This document shows, piece by piece, positions 1-12,600 of a DNA stretch of 64,000 nucleotides. The notes under the pieces are model-generated. The model worked only from the letters and a program-made list of their open reading frames with translations. It searched no databases and was not told the origin of the DNA. This stretch comes from Heterobilharzia americana (lineage: Eukaryota; Platyhelminthes; Trematoda; Strigeidida; Schistosomatidae): positions 51,927,998-51,991,997 of the forward strand of contig OX104129.1 of NCBI GenBank assembly GCA_944470555.2, given 5' to 3'. Each line of letters starts with the position of its first letter. Position 1 is the stretch's first letter. Both the position numbers and the translations under genes were made by a program.

Positions 1-632
1 ATATATGTACTGTGTCATGTTTGAAGTCATGAATATTTCTACTAGCCTTCATTGATTTGTTCTCCCTCATCTGACAAACTATTGTGTGATTGGGCGGCAT
101 TTTTTATCATCCACTTCCTTGCATTATGATGCGAATCGTGGCAGTTTGAGTTGATGAACTTCTGTGGCAGGTTTTACTTTCATTTGTCTGTCGGAAATAT
201 TTAGTGATTATACAAGTATTATACCAATATACCTCAGAATTTTGTTAAAAGGAGCTATTGAGAATTTGTCATTTGCTGTTTTATATCACTTACCGTCATT
301 TATACTTGTGGAATTCATCTAGATGGTGCTTGCCTTGATTATTGTGTGTTGTCATCAATAATTATCTAGAAAGTTACGGACAATAACTTAGAGGTAGTTT
401 TTATAAATCTTGTTATTAATTATCAGTCCTATACTACTTGAATTAATCACTCAGTGGTGCTAATTATTGGTTTTTATTCCTTTACATTACAAATGAAGAA
501 AGGATTCGAATCTGTGCAGTACAATTGATGGTGAAGATTTACCTAAAATGGTTTACAGAGTTTTGTCAGGTACGGTTTCTGTAAAGTGACGTCCTAGATT
601 TCTTTTCTGTCGACCTTACTACTGTTATACCG
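1..632. other. 5' flank of the coiled-coil gene
   Basis: AT-rich DNA with no ORF I can support. A decayed LINE 3' tail lies at about 105-200. In the frame of the ATG at 633 the nearest upstream stop is the TAG at 594-596, so 633 is the first usable ATG. I could not identify a promoter element or transcription start. Confidence 0.4.
105..200 (+). mobile_element. LINE 3'-end fragment (decayed)
   Basis: The stretch resembles the tail seen in better-preserved LINE copies here (around 7,711-7,770, 10,925-10,990 and 14,843-14,930). Shared features are a 'tgtggcaacttga'-like block, then a 'gacttgtgtg'-like block, a 'aggtcctac/aggtttta'-like block, and then a 'gtctgtc' block. It is short and diverged, so the assignment rests only on comparison within the window. 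Confidence 0.4.
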
Positions 633-677
633 ATGGATGCTGCTGACATTTGTTCACCTGCTTCTGCATACTACTGT
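633..677 (+). CDS. Exon 1 (start codon) of coiled-coil gene
   Basis: Fifteen codons starting MDAADICSPAS and ending phase 0 before a good donor, GTAAGA at 678. The start is inferred: it is the first ATG after an in-frame stop, and the peptide joins in frame to the next exon. An earlier non-coding exon cannot be excluded. Confidence 0.5.
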
Positions 678-3600
678 GTAAGATCTGCTGATATATATGA
701 CCTTTCAGCTTTTGCTTCTGGCTTTGACAATGGGACTGCGCCTCAAATCCAAACTGTTTATGACTGCAGCCTTTCAGCTTCCTAGCACAATGCATTATTA
801 CATTGTTGAAATGACTCAACCTCTTATTGAAGATTGTCCCATCTCCATCAGTTCTTTTGAATCCCTAAGCTCAGGTTCAGAAAACAAACAGATCACACCT
901 ATCCACCAAAGCAAATCTCTCAAAAGTTAGTGTTGTTTCTTCTTAAACTTTCTTTAGTCCCTTTAACTTGTCCTGTTGCCTCAAAACTGCCGCTATTACC
1001 ATTTGGACACAGGGAAAAAAATAAAACCAACTCCGAGCTAATATTTGATGATTCATCTATAGGAAATGAGCAATCATACAAATTCGGTAGTCGCTCTCTT
1101 TATTCATCTCCAGAAAACTTTTTTGAATCTCACTGTCATATACACAAAAGAAGAAACTGCGCTACAAAGTCTGCTTTTGGAAACGACTTGGAGTTGGAAG
1201 CGGATTCACCACTTTATTCATTGAAATCAATTCTAGAATCACCACAGGTTATCCCCAAGGTAAGCGGATGTAAACTGTGCTTCAAATGAAGGTATTGCAT
1301 CACTATTGGAGAAGCATCTCAATTTTATGATCCTCATAGTTTAGCAGTATATATATATATGAGCTTTTTCAGAGCTGATTGTGTGAAATTTACCAAGTGT
1401 TCAACATGAATTGTATATTTTGAGTCGATAAAATTACTATATGATTCATCGTTTAAAATATCAAACAGGTGTATGGTAGTTTAAATCTGGTTGGTGAGTG
1501 CTGTTTACTGGTTAAGCTGCTTGTATGTATCTCTGCTATTGTCGCAGATTTTCTGCCATGTCACTTAAAGCCTCCAACAATTAATTCCTAATATGTTGAG
1601 GACCCCATCGATGCAAATGGTGTGTCTTGCAAACACTTGCTTTGATGCATTGAGAAAAGAAAACAAGAAATGTAATTACAAAGAGAATAGTAATTGCTCA
1701 CAGGAAGATGAGAAGATACTTGTGTGTCATTGCAACCAATGAGGAACTATCGTAGCAGTTATTTCATATTCTATTCGTTGATAAATATCGCACGGCTGCT
1801 TAGTTAGCACCGACTAGGAAGATTACAGTTCCTTACAAAAATCATATCAATCAGAAGTTTCGTGAGTTACTGTCATGTTTTGTTTTGAATGTCTAAGTGG
1901 GCGAACGGATAGGCAGGATAGCGTCAGGTGTTAGGATACTTAGTGGAAGCTTGTATTTTTGGATATTGGTGGATGATGGGTGCCTACTGAACATCAAAAT
2001 AGATGGTGATATTTTAGATGTCAATTTCATGTTCTTGTCTAGATGCATGTAGTTGAACATCCATGAAGTAGTGTGTATGAATATGGCTCATTGGTACTGA
2101 ATACATGTCTTTAAATAAACGAGTCCTAGGTTCGAATTCTGCCCCTCTAACTTCAACATAAACTACTAGGCGATATCAGAAACTCAGTTTGGTTGGTAGC
2201 TAAATACATGAGACCTTTCGTGTGAATTTGAGTCCCAAGAAATACTCACTAGTACTCGCCAAATTAGAGTCACTAAGTGGGATAGTTGCTCCTACCATTA
2301 TTTTGTGTTCTCAGCAGTCGATATCCAAGCAAACTACGATCGAAGGTATATAAGTGTGCATAAGGTTACTTGCTATTTCATCAAACTGGTTGGCATGATG
2401 TGTTTGATTTATTCCCACTTGTGTAACTTCTGTTCTCTAGGGCCAGTTTCTATCTAAACTAGATGAAATACGGTCTTTATCTTCAAAGCTATCGGAGTTG
2501 CAGCATTTGTATGATGAGAACATGTGTGAACTTCGTCGCCTGAATTCCGAACTACAGACTTCAGAAATGAGACGGAAGGAGGTTGAAGTTCGTTTGAAGC
2601 GGCGTGAATCAGAGCTGAGTGAATTGCGTGATGAATTGACTTATGAAATTGAAATGCGTTCACTTCACGAACAGAAGTCCAAGCTTGTTGATCAGTAAGT
2701 TATAGTAATTTTTATGGCTTCATCATATTTCAAATGACATGACTTCTCAGTATGTAGTTTTCGACTTCGAGTAGCACTTAGACAACACAGGGTAGTTTGG
2801 AAGGAAAGCTGATTTCTGGACTGGTACTATTTCTGCGGCTGTAACGAAAACAGAGTTAAGAAACAAGAGTTTACGTGTGGAGTGCACTGAATGGCGTTAA
2901 TTTGTTGTCTTCATAAACAATGTATTTGACACTTTCAGAAGTTATTCAGCATTCAGTGTGTGTCAGAGGTTTCTTGTAGATAAGCAGATTGTTGACAAAT
3001 ATTAGAGTATCGAGCAATGTTATTTCACATTTGTAAAACAACATTTCCGTTCATATGTGTGGGAGCTTTTTGACAACATGTGAAGTGATGAATTGAGTAA
3101 GCGGATAATTGGAATTTAAAAGGACAAAAGATCGGTATTGACAACAGGAACAAATGTCTTGATTTTAACTCGTACCATGTGAGTGCATAGATCTCTGTTG
3201 CCTCCTGTTTTTTAAGCATGACACACGTAGAGGAAATTTTAAAAGCGAAGGAATTAAAGGATACGACCGAAATCCTTCAGATGAATCTTTGAGATGAATA
3301 AATATCCTCTAAACTTCGTTCGCAAAATCAGGGATATCAATGATCTGAACTGAAAAAGTTTATCGAAACCATGTATCACAACAATGTTCATTTCTTTCAG
3401 GTCACATACTTTGGGTGAGACTAAGTGCTAGACAAGTGGAAAATCAGTGTTCTGCATTACACCAAACACTACAGAGCCCCTTAAGATTCACAGTTTAAGT
3501 ATGCCTGTATTATAAAATACTCGCTACTATTCAGTATTCATAGAACATCAATGTTAGGATGAATGAACATGGAAGGGTTTCCAACCAATCCCCTGGAAAT

Positions 3601-6600
3601 CCAGTAAAGTTCAAAAAGCTCGGAAACACTTCAAACATAGCCGCACATGCTATAATCTGAGGTCAGAGAGTAAACTCTGGTGGTATTGAAATTATTCAGA
3701 AAGAATGTAAAAGCTATAAGGAACGTGGTGCATCAAGTTGTCTGAGTAGGAAGCAGAGAATAAAACAGCGTGACCCAGTTGGATCTCACTCCGTCAAACG
3801 GATTCAACCAAGAAACGTGCACTACAAACTATAATCAAATATGCACATGCAAACTTCAATTTATGATACGGACACTAATCATACTTGACATTCGATAGCC
3901 TGTATTGGCTACCATTTTCAACCACGTGACAAATCGCAATCATTCATGCCGAAAAATTTTGATCTAGTTATCACATGTAAGGTAAGCTATTGATAAAGCT
4001 ATTATCACTAGGTAGAGAAACGTTCCTAGAAGAAACCTTATAGTTTTGCTTTCATTGGCAGTTGCATACTATGTTAATGAGTACCACCCACACATTGCCC
4101 AAATCTTTTCAACATAGATTCCACTCTCCGAAAATAATGACAGTTGCATATCCCATCCAGTTATGTGGCATCCTGTCAGAGTATCCATAGCCGATAATCA
4201 TAACTATCTGAAAGATGTCATCGTGAATTAGTTAACTGCGGAAAATCTTCCCAGTTCTGATTACAAATATTTCGGTAAGGGTGAGTGGCCGTCTTATGAG
4301 TAGTGAGATATTGACATTGGCAGTTTCAAGTAAGCCGTGAAAATGCAGTATGGTTGTGGCTAAACGACCAAGTTCTCCTCAACCAGCTTATTAATTGAAT
4401 TGGGAACGCAAGCAATGTGACGTTTGTAACCATAAGTATTCATTATTCAGAGTTGTAGTCATACACCTTTCTCTCCCTGCATGTATGTATATATATGTGT
4501 AAACATATGTTTAATGTATAGAGGATTTTTCTTGTTAATGGAGGAGTAACTATTCCTTTCATGATTCAGTTTACAGGAAAGCCTGAACGATGCTCAGGAA
4601 AAACTGAAACTAATGGATCAATTAAGTGAAAAAAGTCAGAAACTTATCGAAGAAAATAATTACCTGAGAGCTAAAGTATGTCATTCATCGGAACTCGATA
4701 AAATTTATGTTATTTACTGCCAACACTGTAATCCCTTTATACAAATTACTTGAAGTAGTATGTGCAACCAGTGTTGTATTGCACATGAGATATTTGCAGA
4801 GTTGTTGTTTCGATCTTTGTAATGTTTATGAGGCTTTGATTCACAAGGGATTTCCTGAGGTCATAGCAACAGCATTCTATTTCTTTTCAGAGTATTGACA
4901 ATTTTCATCTCGATGTATGATTAGTGATATTTTCAGTGAGAAGACTTGCGACATATCACAGCATATGTGGATTACGTTTTATTTCAGCGTTTTCACCGAC
5001 AGTTATTTTGGTTGTGGTGACTTGTAGTCTGTTCATGCATCTTCTAGGTCGCATTGTTTTTAGCTTCTGAATGTTGTTTCCTAGGATTCGAATGAGACTG
5101 TGAACAAATATTCAGTATATCTACCTTACTATGCAGGTGAAAGTTTTTTTACTACTCAGAGTATTGTAGCGTCTATGGTAGTGACATGGTAGACAGTAAG
5201 GGAAGTTTAAATAGATTGGTAAGAAGTCATTGTGTATCCTGTGACTTTATCTACTGTACCTTTTTATTTGTATTATTTCTGTCTTTATTGTTGAGTTTGT
5301 CACTGTACACAAGCAACAGTTTTGCTTGATGAAATGATACACTGGCTGATACGATGAATCGCTTAGCATTTTCGATCATTACTCAGTTTAGGCGATGGTC
5401 ATGGATCGACTACAATGAGTTAGTCCAAGATTCCGTTCTCACGAGCGCTAATCACTAGGCCACATCACGTCACATCGGCCATTGTTCAATTATGATCTTG
5501 CTCCCATCAACCAATCAAAACAATACCAACAGTCTTTTTATAGCAGTAGGATGTCTCAAGATTTCCAAACTGAATCACGATAGTATTTCATTGCTTTCGG
5601 CATTGAGATTTACCTAGTCTTGCTATTATAAATATTTTAGTTGATTAGTTAGGTGTATCACACAATGCAGCAGTAATGTTTACCGGATTACGTTTCGGAT
5701 ACAATTTGTTGTCCATAGTCATATCAAGATAATATGGAATATATCATCTTATCATATCATATCAGTGGTGAGCAGCGAAGGCTAAAGAGATGGAAAAGGC
5801 AGCGGCGGTCGGTATTAGTGGACAGTCATTTAGACTTACTAAGGAAATTTGGGTGGAGGGGAAGGTCATTGCGGTTAATGAGGCTATAGTGGAGAAGGAC
5901 GGATCTGCGATTCAGTTGCAGAGGAGACGACTGGAACGATGAGCAGAATACTTCGAGGGACAGTTTAACTGGCCTTCAGCCACGATTGCGTTGCCCGCTA
6001 TCCAGTCGGATCCTGATAGGCTCTCTAACACTTGCAGAAGTTGAGAAAGCGGTAGGTGACCTGAAACGAGGAAGGGCAGCAGGACCAAACGGACTAACTC
6101 CTGAGATATACAAGGATGGTGGTAGAGTGCTTTTAGGTTAACGGGTGTTAACTAATATGTGGGAATTAAATATGATCCTCTGACTGGTCTAAATCACTGA
6201 TTATCCCAGTCTTCAAGAAAGGCGATAAGTCCTCTTGTGATAACGACAGAGGACGAACATAGTGTCTAAGATTCTAGGTTCTATAATTATTCGACGCCTG
6301 AGTGAAGCTGGGAAACAGCAAGCCCGAGAAAACCAGGCAGGTTTTAGACCTGGCCGTGGATATATCGACCAAGTATTCAGACTGTGCCAAGTTTTGGAAC
6401 ACAAACACGCTTACCGGTGCCCGACAATAGCTGTATTTCTCGACCTGGAGGCGGTATTCGACTCCGTTGATCAAGAAGTCTTACGGGAATGTCTCTCACT
6501 GAAAAGCGTGCCGAGTAAGTACATCACCTTAATAAAGACTCTCTACTCGAACACTTGTGGGCGTGTTAGAGCCTATGGTGAGATATCCGGGGAGATGTGC

Positions 6601-9600
6601 TGATCGAGTGGTGTCCATCAAGACTGCCCACTGTCTCCATTCTTACTCAATTTCATCATAGATATTCTTATGGATGTCTTCCTCTCGTCACCTGATTACA
6701 CAGAGGTTGACCTAATCGCAGAAGAATTTTCGTTAGACCTATACGCATATGACATAGTCCTGTGAGGTGAAGACGCTGACAGGATGCAGAGTCTTCTGAA
6801 CACTTTGAGTGTCAATTTGAGAATGTTTGAGATGCGTTTTTCACTACCCAAATGCAAATTGTTCTTCCAGGATTGATCTTCAACTATGCCCCGCAGCGGC
6901 TAACAATAGAGAGTGTAGTGATTGGATGTATCGACCACTTCACTTACCTGGGAAGTAGGATCAGTCCTGGTGGCTGGTAAAATCTTTGCACGGATACGAA
7001 AGGCTCGGCTGGCTTTCACCAACTTACGCTACTTATGGCGCCGCCGTGATATCCGATTGTCTACTAAGGGTTGTGTGTACTGCACAGCAGTTCGGTCTGT
7101 TCTGCTGTATGGCTGTGAAACGTAGCCATTGAAGGTGGAAGACATGAGAAGGCTTCAGGTGTTTGACTTCCATTGCCTTTGTAGTATAGGCCATATTCCA
7201 TGGTATCACCAGGTGAGTAACGCCGAAGTCAGGTGTGAAGTTGTAGGGAGAAGAGGTAAGTCAGTTGTTGAGGTTATGAACCTTCATCGAGTGAGATAGT
7301 TGGGACACGTGTTACGTATGCCTAGTCACCGATTACCTTGTCACACAATGTTGACCGAAGTAGGTCCAGGCTAGAAAAAGGCCTGAGGTGGCCAGACTAA
7401 AATATGGTACCAATGTATGAAGTGTTTGACTGTTGGTTTTAGCCATGTGGGGCGATGCAGACTAGGTGGTTGGGGTCCAGGGGACAAGAGGAACCAGTGG
7501 TTGGAGACTGTGGGTGATATGGCTCAGAACTGATGTCAGTGGTGGAGATGTATACATACATTATCCATTATCCTCATCTTAACGATGCTATACCGAATCT
7601 CGCCATTTTCTCATTCTTCCTTCCTCTCTTTTCGTACTTTATATTTCTGTTGACTGAATTTTCTCATCTTCATCTTGTAGTTCACTGCCTTTTTTACTTG
7701 ATGTATTGATATGAGGTGTGGCAACTCGGACCGTTACGCAGTAATTCCTGGTCCTACGTTGATGTGGATGGGTGAATGGATATCAGATCATGTCATATCA
7801 AGATGATATGACTAAGGACAATAAACTGTATCCGAAACGCAATCCAGTAATTAATACTGTTCCGCTGTGTGATACACCGAATAAACAGACTAGAATGTAA
7901 TTACATTCTATTCTTGTATCATTGTTTCTGTATCATAAAAGATTGAGAACAGATAATGCGTCATGTATACTCATTGAGAAAAAATGTTGATACCTGACTG
8001 GTCCGAATGGTAGCATATGAAGTGGGATTCGAACACGAGATTAGACTCATTGGTTGAAAGTCGTCATCCTGAACCAATGAGGTGTAACCTTTTCACAGAT
8101 GGTCAATTGTTTAGTGTGTATTACTAGTTTATTTTTATTTTACCATATTTCCAAACTTCTTATTGTACAGACTTCCATTCACAGCTGAGGACAGTGACTC
8201 GTTGGTGTCGTGAGGTGTGACTGACACAGAAGGGCTATCCAACACCTCACGTATGAAGCCTTTTTCTTTTGCTTTTGACGGTCATGTTAAATAACTATGT
8301 AATAGAATTTCTACTTTCTCTTCGATGTGGTAATTCTGGCTACTGTATTGCATATAGTCACTTGATTGTTCGCATAAAAAATGTGAGATAGACGGCAAGT
8401 TTACCAGAAGTTGGTCGAAGCAGATAGTTTTCAAAGCATTTAAGGTAGACCAACTGAAGACTTTTGCCTACCTTGAACTACATCAAATAACTTCGGGTAT
8501 CTTTTTAAGCATAGCAGAACCTTGTTTAACGATCATCAAATGGTATTTTCTAATTACCCGAGTGTAAGTTTCCCCTTGTTTTGTAAACCAATTTGTTATT
8601 TATGAACGGAAGCAGCAATGCTTCGATGAGACGATGTGTGCGTGGTGTAGTTTGGACCTGCTTCGACGTAGAACCTAGCACTGGAATGCATCATTTCAAG
8701 TCGGGTGTTGTGAAAGCACGGTGGGAGATATTGGGCAGTGAAAGAATAATATTGAGGTAAATAAAAGTGGTATGAGAGTGAAATGAGGATTAGTCGGTGC
8801 CGAATTTCGAAGATGATAAAAAGCGAATAGATATGAGTCAGTGTGGTTGATTATGAGCCATGTTGGCATAAGTCTCCAACCATCGATTCCTAACTTCCCA
8901 GTTGTCACAGTTTGTTCCATTCATCTAGAAAATCAGTGATTCTCCCTTCTGTCATCTTTCGACAGACATAAGAAACACTGCTCAAAGATATATTCAGCAC
9001 TTTTATTCAAAACGCTTGATCAGCTGGAAGTGACTGGTGTTTTTCCAAAACCCTTTCTGTGTACAGGTGAGTAATTTTGGCAGTGATGGAGTAGAGCTTC
9101 ACTGTATTTTGTCTATTTGTTGTGCCACGGTGAAATAGTATTATTTCTTGGGTAACGTTTTAAGGACAGTTTTGCTCTCATGATCAAATTGAGGTGTGTG
9201 GTTTTGAGTAACAACTGTTGTTCAAAATGTCATTCAGTGAATACGGGTGTTCCATTGTGATCTGTCCAGTTAACACAGTGAAGTGAAATTGTACTCTTCC
9301 TCTTCCGAATACAAGATATTTCCTGGCAATTTGTGACTCATAAGGTAATGTACACTCCTGATTCCCTTCGAGTGCGTCTTACGTTTCCATCTAACGACAT
9401 CGAGCCAAATAATTTTAACTCCGAATATTAGAGGAGAGTCATTCGGTCCTCAAAAAAAAGTGAAGACGAATGCAGAAAAGGAAACCTGTTATTTTCGGTG
9501 CAATCATCCTCATAACTGTGCATTCATGAATATATAATGGAAACGATAAAACACTCCATAGCGATTTCCAGTCAAGTGTCAAAATTAATTGCACGACAAA

Positions 9601-12600
9601 GGAAAGTAACGAAATATATGTAGATGGTTAAAATAGGAAACTAAACAAATGATAGGGAAATAAAAGGTGGTTAGATCATGAGGAATTTATCTAGAGTGAA
9701 TAATCCTCTAAGACAACTTTCACAAAGAAAGTGTGCATACTTTTTTGAACGCACAGTGATAGTTTAAACCTTGCCGTTGCTGATGCTTCAGTTCTACTTA
9801 AATGTCTAAGCCTTATCTATTTCAAGTGACCTGTTCACACTTTGTACAAAATTTCGACGAACTTAATGAAATGAGCCAAGTTTCTTGAGTTTATTAAGTT
9901 TTCTGTTATGGAGCATTTACTTTCTTCCTTTATCAGTTAGGTTTGGTAGGGTTAACCAACGCATTTCACAAGTTGACACATGGTATGGCCAATGCACTCG
10001 GTTCCAGAGGGTCAGGTAAGTTGATACATGAACTGATGTGGGGCTCAGTGCCCCAGCTCATCCTTCGCATACTGATGAATAGGTTTTTGAGGGTAGAATA
10101 TGTTTCCAAGATTGGTGGTATGAATATTCTCTTTATGGATCTTGATAATCGCTTCTTGAGGATATCTGGTGCATTATCCCCTTTTGCATTCAATGTTCAA
10201 CAACAGTAAGATCTTTTTTGGAGTAGTATGCGTTTTGTGACTTTTTTTCTTTAGATTCTTATCTATAAATTTTAGTGGCTATTCATTTTCCATAAGGATT
10301 CCTCGCAAGTTCTTCATTTCACCACCAGTGACATCCTACTTGCTTATTCTTGATATTCCTGAGGAGAGTAAGCTGATAAGATTCCTATTTCTGCTGAAAG
10401 TAACAACTTTGAGAACTGATAAGCTGTTCATTTCAAGTGGGCCTTCTGTAAATCCATCTGACAAGTGAATTGTCTTATATTCTTGGAAGTTTGTCATCAG
10501 GAAATGGAATTTCGGGTGTGACTATTTCTGCGGTGAAGTTGGTAAGTTGTTTAGCATTGTTGAAAGTTTGGAGGAGGTTTTTGAGATTCTTAATCACGTC
10601 ACAAACATGTACTGCGTATACCGACTTACCGTCTACTTAGATGTGCGATACTGGGAGAAGTTGGGTTCAGGGTGACCATATGAAGATGTCGCCTCAGTCG
10701 ATGAAGTCCCTGACTGGGGTCATAGAGACGAAATGAATCAGTAGTTGCAGACCCTTAGTGACATGGCCGAAAATTGGTCGATCACAATTGCACAGATATA
10801 TTCATTCCTTGACACTGTACAGCTTGAATATTCACACTAGCGTTTAACTTCAGATTGTTTATTCTCTCACAATATTTTATCTACTTTAACATCACTCTTT
10901 TTCAATTCACCTGTTCTTTGAGTACTATTGTGAATTGTGGTAACTTGAGCCGATGGACTTGTGTGGGAGGTTTTATTTTGGTTTTGTCAGTCAGTTTGTA
11001 TGTTTTCTCAAGTTTTCGAAACTGTCTCATCTCATGTGATGTAGAACTGATGCTTCAAGTCATAATCACGAATAATTCTTGAGAGTTGTCTGTTTGTTTT
11101 TCTAGGAGAAGGAATTGGAAGCAATTCGATCGCGTCTATGTTATCAACAAGAGCTTGAACGCCAACTGTCGCAAATGAAAGTTGCTGCTGAACTTGCGGA
11201 CAGAGAGGTAAAGTTTAAAACATTATTCGGAAAGCACACTTTTTATCTTACCTTTTCAGTGTTCTCACTCTAGTCAAGTATTACTTTCGTAATCAAGAGT
11301 GATTCCATAGTTCGTTTGGTAATTTGCTCTGCTTGGTAGCTAAAATATGTTACTACTCCAGTGCTTTAGAGTGTCAGACTTGTAAAGTGTAGTTGTTAAC
11401 CATCAAACATACTGCTATAAGTACTTTTTACCAGTTTATTATCCGGTTTACTCACCGTATTATTTAGAGGATTACTCTGAGTTATCATCAGCAGCAATTT
11501 GAGGTTGAAACAATATTTGTAATTATTTTGCGGATTACCTTCATCACAAGCGAATTTCATTTGTCGATTCAACATTTTGAGATACTGAGAAATCGTTATG
11601 CTATTCAACTTTGTATCCCCTCGCGATGTAAACTCTGTGGGCATTGAACTAGGAGCTTTAGGCCGCTTAACGTATTGTCCATCGGTTTCAATATTTAAAT
11701 ACTCGTTATTTACAAACAACTCTTGACATAGCTTAGCTTTTCTTTATCTAGTCCTTGTCACTGTTGTCCTGATTGGCACTTCAATTCAATGCTCATTGGA
11801 GTCTGAAACAGCTGTCCTAAGACCAGTTGCTTCATTTATGCGTGTAGATTAAATATTTCATTACTGACACAAACATGAAACACTGCCTTGCAGTAAAGTT
11901 TTAATGACGTCAAACGACTTACTCTTAACTAACCATCTTAAAATTTTCCCTGCTATTTTGGCGTCTATATAGTTGCACTGAGAAAACTATACTGCAATAT
12001 GATCTACACGGATGCTTAGAAACGACATGTGTTGGACCTGCTACCTTCAATGTTCGTACTTCAACAGTGGTTAGGTGGTTGTAGGGTTTTTCCTAGGACC
12101 ATGAGAAGCTGCGTTCTTTTGATGTGTTTTAAAGACGATCACAAAAAAGAGCTTTAAATGGGTTATCCATCTGCCAGTGTGTAACATATGAACTTAATGG
12201 GATGAGTTCACTTGCAACAAGCTTCGCTGATATCGATGTTACCGAGCTCTGGAGCAGAAGCTGCAATTGTTAACTGGTTTGTGACGAACGATCTATGGTC
12301 CGATGACCGAGGTATCTGGATGACATGATCGCATTTTGGGTTTGATACGAATTTTGCGTCCAATCCACATTTTCCCAGAAGTCTTGTACAGTTTACGATT
12401 TTTCACCGCTTCATATTCTTCATATACTACTTCTTTCTGTATGTAAACATCCTCTTGTTGTATGTTGAGAATTGAAATTTTGCGCTATTTGGGTAACATT
12501 ATTTGTTTTTTCCTGTTTGTTCTTACTCGGTTGATCATCAGTTGTGTGATTTAAAGCATTCCAACTAATGATCCTTTTGTTAAGCTATTCTTAAGGTTTT

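Noticed and set aside
2100..2330. Possible tRNA or tRNA-derived SINE, because of a B-box-like ggttcgaattc near 2130
   Set aside because: No A box at the right distance and no cloverleaf pairing that I could find.
9943..10209. Plus-strand ORF of 88 codons as a gene
   Set aside because: It is the antisense shadow of the Penelope-like fragment on the minus strand.
10855..11082. Plus-strand ORF of 75 codons as a gene
   Set aside because: It lies wholly in a LINE 3' tail that recurs inverted at 35 kb.
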